DNA of 64,000 nt from Poriferisodalis sp965116245 (GTDB lineage: Bacteria > Actinomycetota > Acidimicrobiia > Acidimicrobiales > Poriferisodalaceae). The stretch spans positions 2,604,001 through 2,668,000 of the forward strand of contig OZ220497.1 in the NCBI GenBank assembly GCA_965116245.1, in the 5' to 3' direction. Of the stretch, positions 33,811 to 42,879 are shown piece after piece (position 1 is the stretch's first letter; each line of letters opens with the position of its first letter). Position numbers and translations under genes: made by a program. The notes below the pieces were generated by a model. That model saw nothing but the letters and a program-made list of their open reading frames with translations. It was not told the DNA's origin and made no database searches.

Positions 33811-34230
33811 ATGACCGAACGCGCTGTCTCGTTTAGCAAAGAAGAGCTGCGGGCGCGACTTACTCCTATGCAGTACCGCGTCACCCAGCAGGCCGACACC
33901 GAACTCCCGTTCTCCGGCGATACCTGGGACAATCACGACAGTGGCCAATACCACTGCGTCGTGTGCGGTGCCGAGTTGTTTAGCTCGCAGACCAAGTACG
34001 AGAGCGGCTCTGGTTGGCCCAGCTTTTGGCAGCCGGTGTCGTATGAGGCCGTGGACACCGAGGTAGATCGCTCGCTCGGCGTGGTGCGCACCGAAGTGTT
34101 GTGCAAGACCTGCGGCGCTCACCTGGGGCATGTGTTTCCCGATGGCCCCAGGCCAACCGGCGATCGCTATTGCATGAACTCTGCTGCGCTGCAGTTCGCG
34201 CCCGCATCCGACGAGCCAACCACCAACTGA
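33811..34230 (+). CDS. msrB: Peptide-methionine (R)-S-oxide reductase
   Basis: 139 aa from ATG 33811 (GTG 33802 in frame is an alternative). Zinc-binding pairs CVVCG and CKTCG, the substrate segment SGSGWPSFWQP, GHVFPDGP and the catalytic RYCMNSAALQF are all present, with Cys and not Sec at the active site. The enzyme repairs methionine-R-sulfoxide in the cytosol. There is no msrA nearby. Confidence 0.95.
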   Translation: MTERAVSFSKEELRARLTPMQYRVTQQADTELPFSGDTWDNHDSGQYHCVVCGAELFSSQTKYESGSGWPSFWQPVSYEAVDTEVDRSLGVVRTEVLCKTCGAHLGHVFPDGPRPTGDRYCMNSAALQFAPASDEPTTN

Positions 34231-34679
34231 ATGCATCCTGGGCAGCGCTCAGCGAAACGCACAACCTCGGCCTCGCTGGCAGCCGCCAAACTGCCCAGCA
34301 AACGCGTAACCGATGCGGTTTCGTCGCCAGCACCGGTCAGGACCGCAGGTTCCACCACCTCGTTGACGCGCCTCTTCGTGAAGCATCCCGATTTCCTGAA
34401 CTGATAGCGCACCCAGACAGGCCCGCAAGTGCCGCATCAACCTCACCGAACACCTGCTACTAGCGGTGTGCCTCACTGCCTACGGTTTCGCCAACAGCAC
34501 CTCACTGCTTCACGGCTGCGCTACCACCTGGCAAGCAAACGCGTGTAAGCCGCTCGCGTCCTTCTGAGTCCACTGGAATCTGCCGACTCCTGCACCCCCA
34601 TCACCGCCGCACCGCACCGCGAAGCTGCAGAGTCCAGCGACTGCTGACGAGTTGCGGAGGATCAGCCGGAACCCGTCAG
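34231..34679. other. Intergenic stretch without recognised gene
   Basis: About 450 bp after msrB. I see no convincing ORF, tRNA or terminator. A CCGCGAAGCTGCAG segment near 34618 is faintly like the following repeats but out of phase with them. Confidence 0.4.
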
Positions 34680-34829
34680 CCCTATCTCCGCGCGAAAGGC
34701 TGAGCCTCCAGTCACCACAGCCCCGCCGACCAGCACCGGGCCCTATCCCCGAGCGAAGGGCTGAACCCCTTGGAGGCCATCTCGAAGTGGATGCGCAACA
34801 GCCCTATCCCCGCGCGTCGGGCTGAAACG
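34680..34829. CRISPR. Three CRISPR-like repeats with exact 61-bp period (possible relic array)
   Basis: Three 28-bp copies start at 34680, 34741 and 34802 (consensus GCCCTATCCCCGCGCGAAGG then GCTGAAAC). They agree at roughly 24 of 28 positions and contain an inner GCCCT...AGGGC inverted repeat. The two spacers between them are 33 bp each (34708-34740, 34769-34801) and unrelated to each other. A 28-nt repeat with 33-nt spacers is the geometry of type I-E arrays. No cas gene is in the window. The differences between copies and the short length suggest a decayed or orphan array, or another kind of spaced repeat. Confidence 0.5.
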
Positions 34830-34927
34830 CTGCGGAGCGGACAGATGCTCAGTCAAGATATGCATACTAATGTTCGACTGAAGTGAGTGTGTGTTTGTGG
34901 TTCGCAACTTGCCAACTGGCTGGTGTT

Positions 34928-35029
34928 CAACTTGTCAGCTAGCGGTTTGTGTCACACGCATGGCCCGTTTGGCCCAGCATTGGAAGCAACCAAGGCGTGC
35001 AACTTGTCAGCTAGCGGTTTGTGTCACAC
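34928..35029. repeat. 30-bp exact direct repeats upstream of the HNH gene
   Basis: A 30-bp block starting CAACTTGTCAGCTAGCGG and ending TTTGTGTCACAC occurs at 34928-34957 and again at 35000-35029, 72 bp apart. The second copy ends 21 bp before the start codon. It contains GTGTCACAC, a short near-palindrome, so it could be a regulator site pair. Confidence 0.8.
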
Positions 35030-35050
35030 CCTGCCTTTACGGTGAAAGTC

Positions 35051-36478
35051 ATGGCATCAACTGCGCATCGTCAGCGCGTCGAGGGCCAGCCTGTTGAGGG
35101 TCGGCCGTCATCTGGCCAGCTCTGGGCTGATGGTGCGCTTGGTAGCGATGCGTGCTCGACCGGTGCTGATCTGGGTGCGCTGCGCGTCAAGTTGGTGCAG
35201 TCTTGCCTGCTTGAACAATCCAGCAGCAGTACTGTGCGAAACGCAGTTGATGCTGCGATTAGCCCTCTAGCGGACGCGGGTCCCTTGGTTGATACAGGAG
35301 CCGTGCAGTCCGTTAGCGATCAGGATCTGGTGTGGTGTACCCAGTCTGTGCAGCGAGCCATCAACATGCTAGAAGGCGCACGCAGCACACTCACGGCTGA
35401 ATCAGTGCGACGCCGTTTACCGGCACGCCGCGGAGAAGCAACCGGAGCCGAAACTCTAGTCAACGCGACATCAGTAGCAGGTGCGCTAGCGCGCCGTGTT
35501 GAGCGTGACGCTCAGATGGTTAGCGCTCAGCCACCGGTAGCTGACGCGTTGGGTCGCGGTGACATCAACACCGATCAAGCTGTTGTGGTCGCTGGCGCCG
35601 ATGTGCCCGACACCGTGCGAAGCGAGCTGTGCGAACAGGCGCAGCACCAGACCGCTGACCAAACAAGACGCTCGGTTCTTGTGGCCGAGGCTGCGTCGCG
35701 CCGCGAGAGCGACGCGCAGCGGCTAGCTCGCCAGCGCGCAGCTAGGTCGGCTTCAATGTGGATCAATCCAAATGACGGCATGTGGCATTTGCGTGCGAAG
35801 TTTGATGCGCTGGCCGGTGATGCCATCAACCGCCGTTTCGTGACTGCGATCCAGCGGCATTGGCGAAGCGACAAAGACCAACCCGAACCACAAAGACGCA
35901 GCGTTCCACAACGCGCCGCCGACGCACTATCAGGACTGCTCAGCCCATCCCAGAACCACAGTGACACCAGCGGCCCTCAACGCCACAGCGATGCCACCAT
36001 CACCGCGCCCGACTCGGCTGAGATGATCGTGCTCACCACCCTGGACAACCTACGCAACCCACCACACAACCCCGACACAGACTCAGATGCTGCGCCCAAT
36101 GCGATGGTTGATGTCTTGTCGGTGCCCGCTGCGGCGGCGATCACCGAAAACGCCACAGCGCTCAACGCAGCCGACCTGCGCCGCATCGCCTGCGATACTC
36201 GCGTTATTCCAGTCGTGATGGGCGGAGCCAGCGAAGTACTCGATGTCGGACGCGCCACACGCACAATCCCAACCGCGATCCGCAGAGCCCTCATCGCACG
36301 CGATCAAGGCTGCGTCTGGCCCGGCTGCGACCGCGCTGCGATCCACTGCGATGCACACCACATACAGCACTGGGTCAACAACGGCCCGACCAGCCTCGAC
36401 AACCTGGCACTGCTATGCCACAGCCACCACCAACGCCTACACGAACACAACCTGACACTGCACCTGAGGTGTTTCTGA
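35051..36478 (+). CDS. DUF222/13E12-type HNH endonuclease protein, 3' end cut by an IS
   Basis: 475 aa from ATG 35051, which follows TTTACGGTGAAAGTC. A DUF222 region spans most of the length; the HNH motif lies near the C-terminus: WPGCDRAAIHCDAHHIQHW, then NLALLCHSHHQRLHEHN. The last four codons (LRCF) and the stop come from the end of the IS inserted at 36465. The original tail continues at 39667-39800. All HNH residues are upstream of the break, so the nuclease may still work. These proteins are repeated in actinobacterial genomes; their role is not clear. The sequence before the ATG resembles that of the proteases. Confidence 0.85.
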   Translation: MASTAHRQRVEGQPVEGRPSSGQLWADGALGSDACSTGADLGALRVKLVQSCLLEQSSSSTVRNAVDAAISPLADAGPLVDTGAVQSVSDQDLVWCTQSVQRAINMLEGARSTLTAESVRRRLPARRGEATGAETLVNATSVAGALARRVERDAQMVSAQPPVADALGRGDINTDQAVVVAGADVPDTVRSELCEQAQHQTADQTRRSVLVAEAASRRESDAQRLARQRAARSASMWINPNDGMWHLRAKFDALAGDAINRRFVTAIQRHWRSDKDQPEPQRRSVPQRAADALSGLLSPSQNHSDTSGPQRHSDATITAPDSAEMIVLTTLDNLRNPPHNPDTDSDAAPNAMVDVLSVPAAAAITENATALNAADLRRIACDTRVIPVVMGGASEVLDVGRATRTIPTAIRRALIARDQGCVWPGCDRAAIHCDAHHIQHWVNNGPTSLDNLALLCHSHHQRLHEHNLTLHLRCF

Positions 36479-37063
36479 CTTTGCGCGACGGTTTGGGGTT
36501 TGTTTCAGACCGCATGGTGGGGGCGTTGGTGTGTGGTTGGTGGTGAGTGTAGGGGTTGGGGTCATGGTGTGGTTGGGTGGTTGCGGTGCCAGGCTCGGCG
36601 GGCTTGGTCGGCGGTGTTGAGTCCGTCACGGCGAGCGGTTCGGATGGTGTCGCCGCGGCCGCTGTGTTCGTCGTTGGGGGTGACATATCCGATGGCTTCG
36701 TGTAGGCGGACGTTGTTGTAGTGGCGGCGTATCCGTTCGAGTTCTTTGGCCAGCATGGCGGGGTCATTGATGGTTTCTAGGTGGGGGTTCTCGCGTTTGG
36801 TGTGTCCCCATAGTGATTCGATCCAGGCCTGGTCGGTTGGAGTCGAAGGACGCCCGAAGTGTTGCGCGATTGAGCACAGGGCCATGAACCGGCGAGTATC
36901 GATCGCTTTCATTTCGGGTCCGTTATCTGAGATCGCAACCAGCAGCGGAATGGTGTCGTCGTTGACTGAGGTGTTTCTGACTTTGCGCGACGGTTTGGGG
37001 TTTGTTTCAGACCGCATGGTGGGGGCGTTGGTGTGTGGTTGGTGGTGAGTGTAGGGGTTGGGG

Positions 37064-38134
37064 TCATGGTGTGGTTGGGTGGTTGCGGTGCCAGGCTCGG
37101 CGGGCTTGGTCGGCGGTGTTGAGTCCGTCACGGCGAGCGGTTCGGATGGTGTCGCCGCGGCCGCTGTGTTCGTCGTTGGGGGTGACATATCCGATGGCTT
37201 CGTGTAGGCGGACGTTGTTGTAGTGGCGGCGTATCCGTTCGAGTTCTTTGGCCAGCATGGCGGGGTCATTGATGGTTTCTAGGTGGGGGTTCTCGCGTTT
37301 GGTGTGTCCCCATAGTGATTCGATCCAGGCCTGGTCGGTTGGAGTCGAAGGACGCCCGAAGTGTTGCGCGATTGAGCACAGGGCCATGAACCGGCGAGTA
37401 TCGATCGCTTTCATTTCGGGTCCGTTATCTGAGATCGCAACCAGCAGCGGAATGGTGTCGTCGTTGACCATGTTGAGGTGTTCGCTGTTGGAGGCGGTGA
37501 GCCGGTCTGCGATGTCGTCGGTGAGTAGGTTCTCAGCTTCGAGGGCTTTGAGGAACAGCGCTCGCGCTGAGACCGAGTTCGGCTCCGGAGTCAAGGTGAC
37601 CGCGATCCATTTACGGGACACCAGGTCAATGATCCCATAAGCGTACTTTGAGGCCTCACAGGCCTCGAACTGGGAGGCGTCCCATACCCACAGCTGGTTA
37701 GGGCGCCACTCGCACCAGTCGGGCCATGGAGCCTTAGTTGACCTTGGTGGGCGGGGCTGACCAGCCAGAACAAGGCCGTGACGGGCCAGAACCCGGTCAA
37801 CAGTGGACGGTGACACCCACACCCGGTTCTCATAAGAACCCCGATGAGCGAGCTTGCGGTGCGACAGGTCAATATCGCCCCACTCGTTGAACAACGCCAA
37901 AACTTCAGCTACTTCCCACTCAAGGAGTCCATGGACCGGGTTGCCGCCCGGCTGGCGGTCCCCGAGGGTTCCCCTCCGCTGGCGGGTTCGCCACCGCCAC
38001 ACCCGCTGGCGGTCTAACTGGAGAACCCCACAGATACGACCCAGCGACCAGCCAGCCTCAACCGCGTCATCAACCAGACCCAACAGGGCCTCCTTAGTGG
38101 CCGCCGAGACGCGAGCGGGGATCGGGCCGTTCAT
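37064..38134 (-). CDS. IS3-family transposase OrfB (DDE integrase core), inner copy
   Basis: 356 aa from ATG 38134. An N-terminal HTH-like part (GWSLGRICGVLQLDRQRVW) precedes the catalytic core: D in WVWDASQFEA, D in ISDNGPEMKA and E in WIESLWGHTKREN. The start overlaps the orfA stop by ATGA. A GGGAAAA heptamer upstream may allow a fused OrfAB by -1 frameshifting. Confidence 0.93.
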   Translation of the reverse strand: MNGPIPARVSAATKEALLGLVDDAVEAGWSLGRICGVLQLDRQRVWRWRTRQRRGTLGDRQPGGNPVHGLLEWEVAEVLALFNEWGDIDLSHRKLAHRGSYENRVWVSPSTVDRVLARHGLVLAGQPRPPRSTKAPWPDWCEWRPNQLWVWDASQFEACEASKYAYGIIDLVSRKWIAVTLTPEPNSVSARALFLKALEAENLLTDDIADRLTASNSEHLNMVNDDTIPLLVAISDNGPEMKAIDTRRFMALCSIAQHFGRPSTPTDQAWIESLWGHTKRENPHLETINDPAMLAKELERIRRHYNNVRLHEAIGYVTPNDEHSGRGDTIRTARRDGLNTADQARRAWHRNHPTTP

Positions 38135-38472
38135 CCCCAACTCGCTTTTCCCCGCAACCCCGCCAACTCAATGGCTTGTTCGATCACTGTTCCCTGAAGC
38201 CGCTCGACTTCGGCTCGAAGAGCCGCCACCTCGGTTCGTTCCGCTCTAGACGCCTTAGGCTTCCCCGGCCGCGCTGACAACGCCGCCAAAGCACCATCAC
38301 GAGCAGTCTTACGCAAGTTCGAAATCGTTGAACGATCAACACCGACCTCAGCCGCCGCTTCAGACTGCGACAACTGACCCGCCAACATCCGAACAAACAA
38401 ATCGTACTTCTGCTCCGCCGTCAAAAACCGCTTCGGCCTACGAGACGAATCCCCAGACGAGTCCATCGTCAT
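38131..38472 (-). CDS. IS3-family OrfA (HTH DNA-binding), inner copy
   Basis: 113 aa. FLTAEQKYDLFVRMLAGQ then SQSEAAAEVGVDRSTIS is a transposase HTH, and the C-terminal part (VAALRAEVERLQGTVIEQAI) is the leucine zipper that pairs OrfA and OrfAB. A Shine-Dalgarno AGGAGG precedes the ATG. Confidence 0.92.
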   Translation of the reverse strand: MTMDSSGDSSRRPKRFLTAEQKYDLFVRMLAGQLSQSEAAAEVGVDRSTISNLRKTARDGALAALSARPGKPKASRAERTEVAALRAEVERLQGTVIEQAIELAGLRGKASWG

Positions 38473-39229
38473 AACACAGGTCCTCCTAAACGAAGACCAA
38501 CAACCCTCCCAAATGCGGTCTGAAAAAACACCAACCCCGTCGCGCGAAGTCAGACGCAACACATGACCATGTTGAGGTGTTCGCTGTTGGAGGCGGTGAG
38601 CCGGTCTGCGATGTCGTCGGTGAGTAGGTTCTCAGCTTCGAGGGCTTTGAGGAACAGCGCTCGCGCTGAGACCGAGTTCGGCTCCGGAGTCAAGGTGACC
38701 GCGATCCATTTACGGGACACCAGGTCAATGATCCCATAAGCGTACTTTGAGGCCTCACAGGCCTCGAACTGGGAGGCGTCCCATACCCACAGCTGGTTAG
38801 GGCGCCACTCGCACCAGTCGGGCCATGGAGCCTTAGTTGACCTTGGTGGGCGGGGCTGACCAGCCAGAACAAGGCCGTGACGGGCCAGAACCCGGTCAAC
38901 AGTGGACGGTGACACCCACACCCGGTTCTCATAAGAACCCCGATGAGCGAGCTTGCGGTGCGACAGGTCAATATCGCCCCACTCGTTGAACAACGCCAAA
39001 ACTTCAGCTACTTCCCACTCAAGGAGTCCATGGACCGGGTTGCCGCCCGGCTGGCGGTCCCCGAGGGTTCCCCTCCGCTGGCGGGTTCGCCACCGCCACA
39101 CCCGCTGGCGGTCTAACTGGAGAACCCCACAGATACGACCCAGCGACCAGCCAGCCTCAACCGCGTCATCAACCAGACCCAACAGGGCCTCCTTAGTGGC
39201 CGCCGAGACGCGAGCGGGGATCGGGCCGT

Positions 39230-39571
39230 TCATCCCCAACTCGCTTTTCCCCGCAACCCCGCCAACTCAATGGCTTGTTCGATCACTGTTCCCTGAAGCC
39301 GCTCGACTTCGGCTCGAAGAGCCGCCACCTCGGTTCGTTCCGCTCTAGACGCCTTAGGCTTCCCCGGCCGCGCTGACAACGCCGCCAAAGCACCATCACG
39401 AGCAGTCTTACGCAAGTTCGAAATCGTTGAACGATCAACACCGACCTCAGCCGCCGCTTCAGACTGCGACAACTGACCCGCCAACATCCGAACAAACAAA
39501 TCGTACTTCTGCTCCGCCGTCAAAAACCGCTTCGGCCTACGAGACGAATCCCCAGACGAGTCCATCGTCAT
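39230..39571 (-). CDS. IS3-family OrfA, outer copy
   Basis: 113 aa, the same as the other copies. Its partner orfB is split by the inner IS, so this copy can at most provide the regulatory OrfA. Confidence 0.9.
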   Translation of the reverse strand: MTMDSSGDSSRRPKRFLTAEQKYDLFVRMLAGQLSQSEAAAEVGVDRSTISNLRKTARDGALAALSARPGKPKASRAERTEVAALRAEVERLQGTVIEQAIELAGLRGKASWG

Positions 39572-39666
39572 AACACAGGTCCTCCTAAACGAAGACCAAC
39601 AACCCTCCCAAATGCGGTCTGAAAAAACACCAACCCCGTCGCGCGAAGTCAGACGCAACACACACC

Positions 39667-39800
39667 CACCATGGAGCTCAGCTCCACACCGCCAGAGTGC
39701 GCGGGGCCAACACAGCTTCCAACAAGACAGCCAACCGGGCTGGAGCGTCACCCCGGCGTCGACTAGTTGCAAACCGAAGCACCATCCGCAACTGGAATGA
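39667..39800 (+). pseudogene. Detached 3' end of the HNH gene
   Basis: When the IS and one copy of the CACC duplication are removed, the HNH frame goes from ...LTLH directly into PPWSSAPHRQSARGQ and on to a TGA at 39798-39800, adding about 45 residues. The tail is Ser/Gln/Pro-rich and outside the HNH domain. Confidence 0.8.
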
Positions 39801-39830
39801 GCGGAATGTGGCGCTCCAAGTTGACTGCGG

Positions 39831-39890
39831 AGTGCTACGGAGTGCTGCGGAGTGCTGCGGAGTGCTGCGGAGTGCTGCGGAGTGCTGCGC
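39831..39890. repeat. Six 10-bp tandem repeats
   Basis: AGTGCTGCGG is repeated at 39831, 39841, 39851, 39861, 39871 and 39881 (first and last with one change). The 10-bp period is close to one DNA helix turn. It lies just past the HNH remnant. Confidence 0.9.
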
Positions 39891-40060
39891 CGGTACGCCA
39901 TGCGCCGGTACCCAACGCGCCAGCACACGGGCTGGTCAGCACTCTGTAGTTGAGCTGCTTGCGTCACCTGAACACACCGAATCCACCAAACGACCGCCTG
40001 CACCCCGTCGTCCACTGAACTGACCTATGGCATCTGAGCACACGGAAACCAGCAAATGGA
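39891..40060. other. Intergenic region between repeat blocks
   Basis: It holds a doubled GCCGGTACSCCA-type motif near 39890-39915 and no recognised gene. It lies between two oppositely oriented IS copies. Confidence 0.4.
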
Positions 40061-40260
40061 GGCTTGCACTATGCGACACACCCCGCAAACGGCCAACGAA
40101 TGCTGGCCAAGCTGACATCAACGCCAACGCAGACCTACCCACAGACTCACCCACAGCCCTACCCAACAGTGTGTTGCGTCTGACTTCGCGCGACGGGGTT
40201 GGTGTTTTTTCAGACCGCATTTGGGAGGGTTGTTGGTCTTCGTTTAGGAGGACCTGTGTT

Positions 40261-40602
40261 ATGACGATGGACTCGTCTGGGGATTCGTCTCGTAGGCCGA
40301 AGCGGTTTTTGACGGCGGAGCAGAAGTACGATTTGTTTGTTCGGATGTTGGCGGGTCAGTTGTCGCAGTCTGAAGCGGCGGCTGAGGTCGGTGTTGATCG
40401 TTCAACGATTTCGAACTTGCGTAAGACTGCTCGTGATGGTGCTTTGGCGGCGTTGTCAGCGCGGCCGGGGAAGCCTAAGGCGTCTAGAGCGGAACGAACC
40501 GAGGTGGCGGCTCTTCGAGCCGAAGTCGAGCGGCTTCAGGGAACAGTGATCGAACAAGCCATTGAGTTGGCGGGGTTGCGGGGAAAAGCGAGTTGGGGAT
40601 GA
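40261..40602 (+). CDS. IS3-family OrfA, third copy
   Basis: 113 aa from ATG 40261, preceded by AGGAGG 9 nt upstream. HTH and zipper as in the other copies. The frame-0 codons GGA AAA near the end form the second part of a slippery heptamer. Confidence 0.93.
   Translation: MTMDSSGDSSRRPKRFLTAEQKYDLFVRMLAGQLSQSEAAAEVGVDRSTISNLRKTARDGALAALSARPGKPKASRAERTEVAALRAEVERLQGTVIEQAIELAGLRGKASWG
40581..40587 (+). promoter_or_regulatory. Slippery heptamer GGGAAAA for -1 frameshifting
   Basis: In the orfA frame the bases split as G GGA AAA, the X XXY YYZ form. A -1 slip leads into the orfB frame (next codon AGC at 40587) upstream of the orfB ATG, giving a fused OrfAB as in other IS3 elements. Confidence 0.65.
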
Positions 40603-41669
40603 ACGGCCCGATCCCCGCTCGCGTCTCGGCGGCCACTAAGGAGGCCCTGTTGGGTCTGGTTGATGACGCGGTTGAGGCTGGCTGGTCGCTGGGTCGTATC
40701 TGTGGGGTTCTCCAGTTAGACCGCCAGCGGGTGTGGCGGTGGCGAACCCGCCAGCGGAGGGGAACCCTCGGGGACCGCCAGCCGGGCGGCAACCCGGTCC
40801 ATGGACTCCTTGAGTGGGAAGTAGCTGAAGTTTTGGCGTTGTTCAACGAGTGGGGCGATATTGACCTGTCGCACCGCAAGCTCGCTCATCGGGGTTCTTA
40901 TGAGAACCGGGTGTGGGTGTCACCGTCCACTGTTGACCGGGTTCTGGCCCGTCACGGCCTTGTTCTGGCTGGTCAGCCCCGCCCACCAAGGTCAACTAAG
41001 GCTCCATGGCCCGACTGGTGCGAGTGGCGCCCTAACCAGCTGTGGGTATGGGACGCCTCCCAGTTCGAGGCCTGTGAGGCCTCAAAGTACGCTTATGGGA
41101 TCATTGACCTGGTGTCCCGTAAATGGATCGCGGTCACCTTGACTCCGGAGCCGAACTCGGTCTCAGCGCGAGCGCTGTTCCTCAAAGCCCTCGAAGCTGA
41201 GAACCTACTCACCGACGACATCGCAGACCGGCTCACCGCCTCCAACAGCGAACACCTCAACATGGTCAACGACGACACCATTCCGCTGCTGGTTGCGATC
41301 TCAGATAACGGACCCGAAATGAAAGCGATCGATACTCGCCGGTTCATGGCCCTGTGCTCAATCGCGCAACACTTCGGGCGTCCTTCGACTCCAACCGACC
41401 AGGCCTGGATCGAATCACTATGGGGACACACCAAACGCGAGAACCCCCACCTAGAAACCATCAATGACCCCGCCATGCTGGCCAAAGAACTCGAACGGAT
41501 ACGCCGCCACTACAACAACGTCCGCCTACACGAAGCCATCGGATATGTCACCCCCAACGACGAACACAGCGGCCGCGGCGACACCATCCGAACCGCTCGC
41601 CGTGACGGACTCAACACCGCCGACCAAGCCCGCCGAGCCTGGCACCGCAACCACCCAACCACACCATGA
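40599..41669 (+). CDS. IS3-family transposase OrfB, third copy
   Basis: 356 aa, ATGA overlap with orfA. DDE residues as in the inner copy (DASQFEA, SDNGPEM, IESLWGHT). Intact and probably active. Confidence 0.93.
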   Translation: MNGPIPARVSAATKEALLGLVDDAVEAGWSLGRICGVLQLDRQRVWRWRTRQRRGTLGDRQPGGNPVHGLLEWEVAEVLALFNEWGDIDLSHRKLAHRGSYENRVWVSPSTVDRVLARHGLVLAGQPRPPRSTKAPWPDWCEWRPNQLWVWDASQFEACEASKYAYGIIDLVSRKWIAVTLTPEPNSVSARALFLKALEAENLLTDDIADRLTASNSEHLNMVNDDTIPLLVAISDNGPEMKAIDTRRFMALCSIAQHFGRPSTPTDQAWIESLWGHTKRENPHLETINDPAMLAKELERIRRHYNNVRLHEAIGYVTPNDEHSGRGDTIRTARRDGLNTADQARRAWHRNHPTTP

Positions 41670-42111
41670 CCCCAACCCCTACACTCACCACCAACCACAC
41701 ACCAACGCCCCCACCATGCGGTCTGAAACAAACCCCAAACCGTCGCGCAAAGTCAGAAACACCTCAACAGAATGCGACGAGCACTATGTAAACCGCCAAA
41801 CGCCAACAAATGCTGGCCAAGCTGACATCAACGCCAACGCAGACCTACCCACAGACTCACCCACAGCCCTACCCAACAGAATGCGACGAGCACTATGTAA
41901 ACCGCCAAACGCCAACAAATACTGGCCGAGCTGACATCAACGCCAACGCAAACCTACCCACAGCCTCACCCACAGCCCTACCCAACAGAACGCGACGAGA
42001 ACTACGTAAGCAAGCTAGACACCACCTAGCGTGATCAGATTCGCCCACACCACGAACGCTGGTGCAAAGCAAGCAACACAAGCAAGCTCAACATCGAGCT
42101 TTGCTCACGCC

Positions 42112-42202
42112 AGCTTTAGGCGGTGGTGGTATCGCTAACTAGGTCTCGTAGACCCCAGCGTCAACCGCTGGCTGGCTGCTTTAGGCGTCGGTGGCATCGC
42201 CG
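42112..42202. repeat. Duplicated 3' end of the merR gene (65 bp apart)
   Basis: GCTTTAGGCG then a GGTGG-ATCGC tail occurs near 42112-42137 and at 42177-42202. The second one is the real gene end (TAA on the minus strand). The first keeps the TAA, so the stop is duplicated downstream. Confidence 0.7.
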
Positions 42203-42879
42203 TCTAGGTCTAGACGTAACTGGACTGCTATCGGCTCGTCGGGCAGCAGCCGCACTACATCTGCATCGAGTTCACGACGAACACCGGCTACTGGCAACAC
42301 GGACAGCAACGCCGTTTGGCCTTGGCGCAGCAAGCTCATGACTCGGTCGTCGTCGGCCAGCAGCACATCGTGGCCGCTTATGACTATGTTGGCCGATGCG
42401 ACCTCACCGCCGATCTGGTTGCGCAGATAGTCAAAGGCGCGCGCAATTGACTGCAAGTCGATCCCCTGCTCACGCATCTTCTTGGCGATCTTTAGCTCAA
42501 CGAGATCGTTGTAGGAATATCGGCGACGCGAGCCGCTGCCTGCGGCCTGGACAACCGATGGCTTTACTAGACCTTTGCGAGCCCAGTGGTCAAGCTGACG
42601 GTAGCTGATGCCGACGATCTTCTCAGCCTGTTTGCTGGAGAACCCGTCTACTACTGCGCCGGTCCCGGCCGTGTCGGGCGCTCGCTCAGAGTCTGGCTTG
42701 ACGATAGCTGGTTCTGCGGCTGGCTCGCCGATCGCTACGTCGATAGCTACTTTGTCGATGGCTACTTTGTCGATAGCCACTTTGTGAGCGGGTCGCGTTC
42801 TGGGATCGGCGGCTAGCGCAGTGTCGGCGGCGCGCGCAGTCGCTGTGCCGGATACTGACATTCGTTGCTGAGTGGCCAT
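42181..42879 (-). CDS. MerR-family transcriptional regulator (Rv1830-like)
   Basis: 232 aa. The MerR HTH is at ~78-150 (SSKQAEKIVGISYRQLDHWAR, read in two parts, and RRRYSYNDLVELKIAKKM). The N-terminal third is disordered and contains KVAID three times in a row (15-bp units in DNA), then EPAAEPAI. The place at the end of a garA-ftsR-DUF151 cluster matches Rv1830 of M. tuberculosis. Its targets are unknown. The length is normal if the repeat is left out. Confidence 0.82.
   Translation of the reverse strand: MATQQRMSVSGTATARAADTALAADPRTRPAHKVAIDKVAIDKVAIDVAIGEPAAEPAIVKPDSERAPDTAGTGAVVDGFSSKQAEKIVGISYRQLDHWARKGLVKPSVVQAAGSGSRRRYSYNDLVELKIAKKMREQGIDLQSIARAFDYLRNQIGGEVASANIVISGHDVLLADDDRVMSLLRQGQTALLSVLPVAGVRRELDADVVRLLPDEPIAVQLRLDLDGDATDA

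Larger units (their letters stand above)
36967..38563 (-). mobile_element. IS3-type element, inner copy, intact (1597 bp)
   Basis: Complete copy in the same orientation as the outer copy. It is inserted within orfB of that copy, with target duplication TGAC (36963-36966 and 38564-38567). Both ends carry the inverted repeats described for the outer copy. Confidence 0.95.
36562..39233 (-). pseudogene. Transposase orfB of outer IS copy, split by nested IS
   Basis: The N-terminal part (39233 down to 38568) and the C-terminal part (36966 down to 36562) are separated by the inner IS. The first fragment ends after HLNMV with a few foreign codons. The sequence is otherwise the same as the intact orfB. 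Confidence 0.9.
36465..39662 (-). mobile_element. IS3-type element, outer copy, interrupted by a second copy
   Basis: Two parts, 36465-36966 (502 bp) and 38568-39662 (1095 bp), add up to 1597 bp, the same length as the two intact copies. It is flanked by the 4-bp target duplication CACC (36461-36464 and 39663-39666) and sits in the HNH gene. Imperfect terminal inverted repeats start TGAGGTGTTTCTGACTT and TGTGTTGCGTCTGACTT. Confidence 0.93.
40170..41766 (+). mobile_element. IS3-type element, third copy, intact (1597 bp), opposite orientation
   Basis: Ends TGTGTTGCGTCTGACTTC and, on the other strand, TGAGGTGTTTCTGACTTT. Target duplication ACAG at 40166-40169 and 41767-41770. Same length and, as far as I compared, the same proteins as the inner copy, so it moved recently. 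Confidence 0.95.
40061..42010. repeat. 109-bp tandem repeats, split by the third IS copy
   Basis: One unit lies at 40061-40169 (diverged at its left end), two at 41771-41879 and 41880-41988, and a partial one begins at 41989. Inside each unit are shorter echoes (CCCACAGACTCACCCACAGC). The IS at 40170-41766 is inserted exactly at a unit border. Confidence 0.85.

Noticed and set aside
39663..40169. Composite transposon formed by two inverted IS copies
   Set aside because: Each IS has its own 4-bp target duplication, so they inserted independently; the 0.5 kb between them has no cargo gene.
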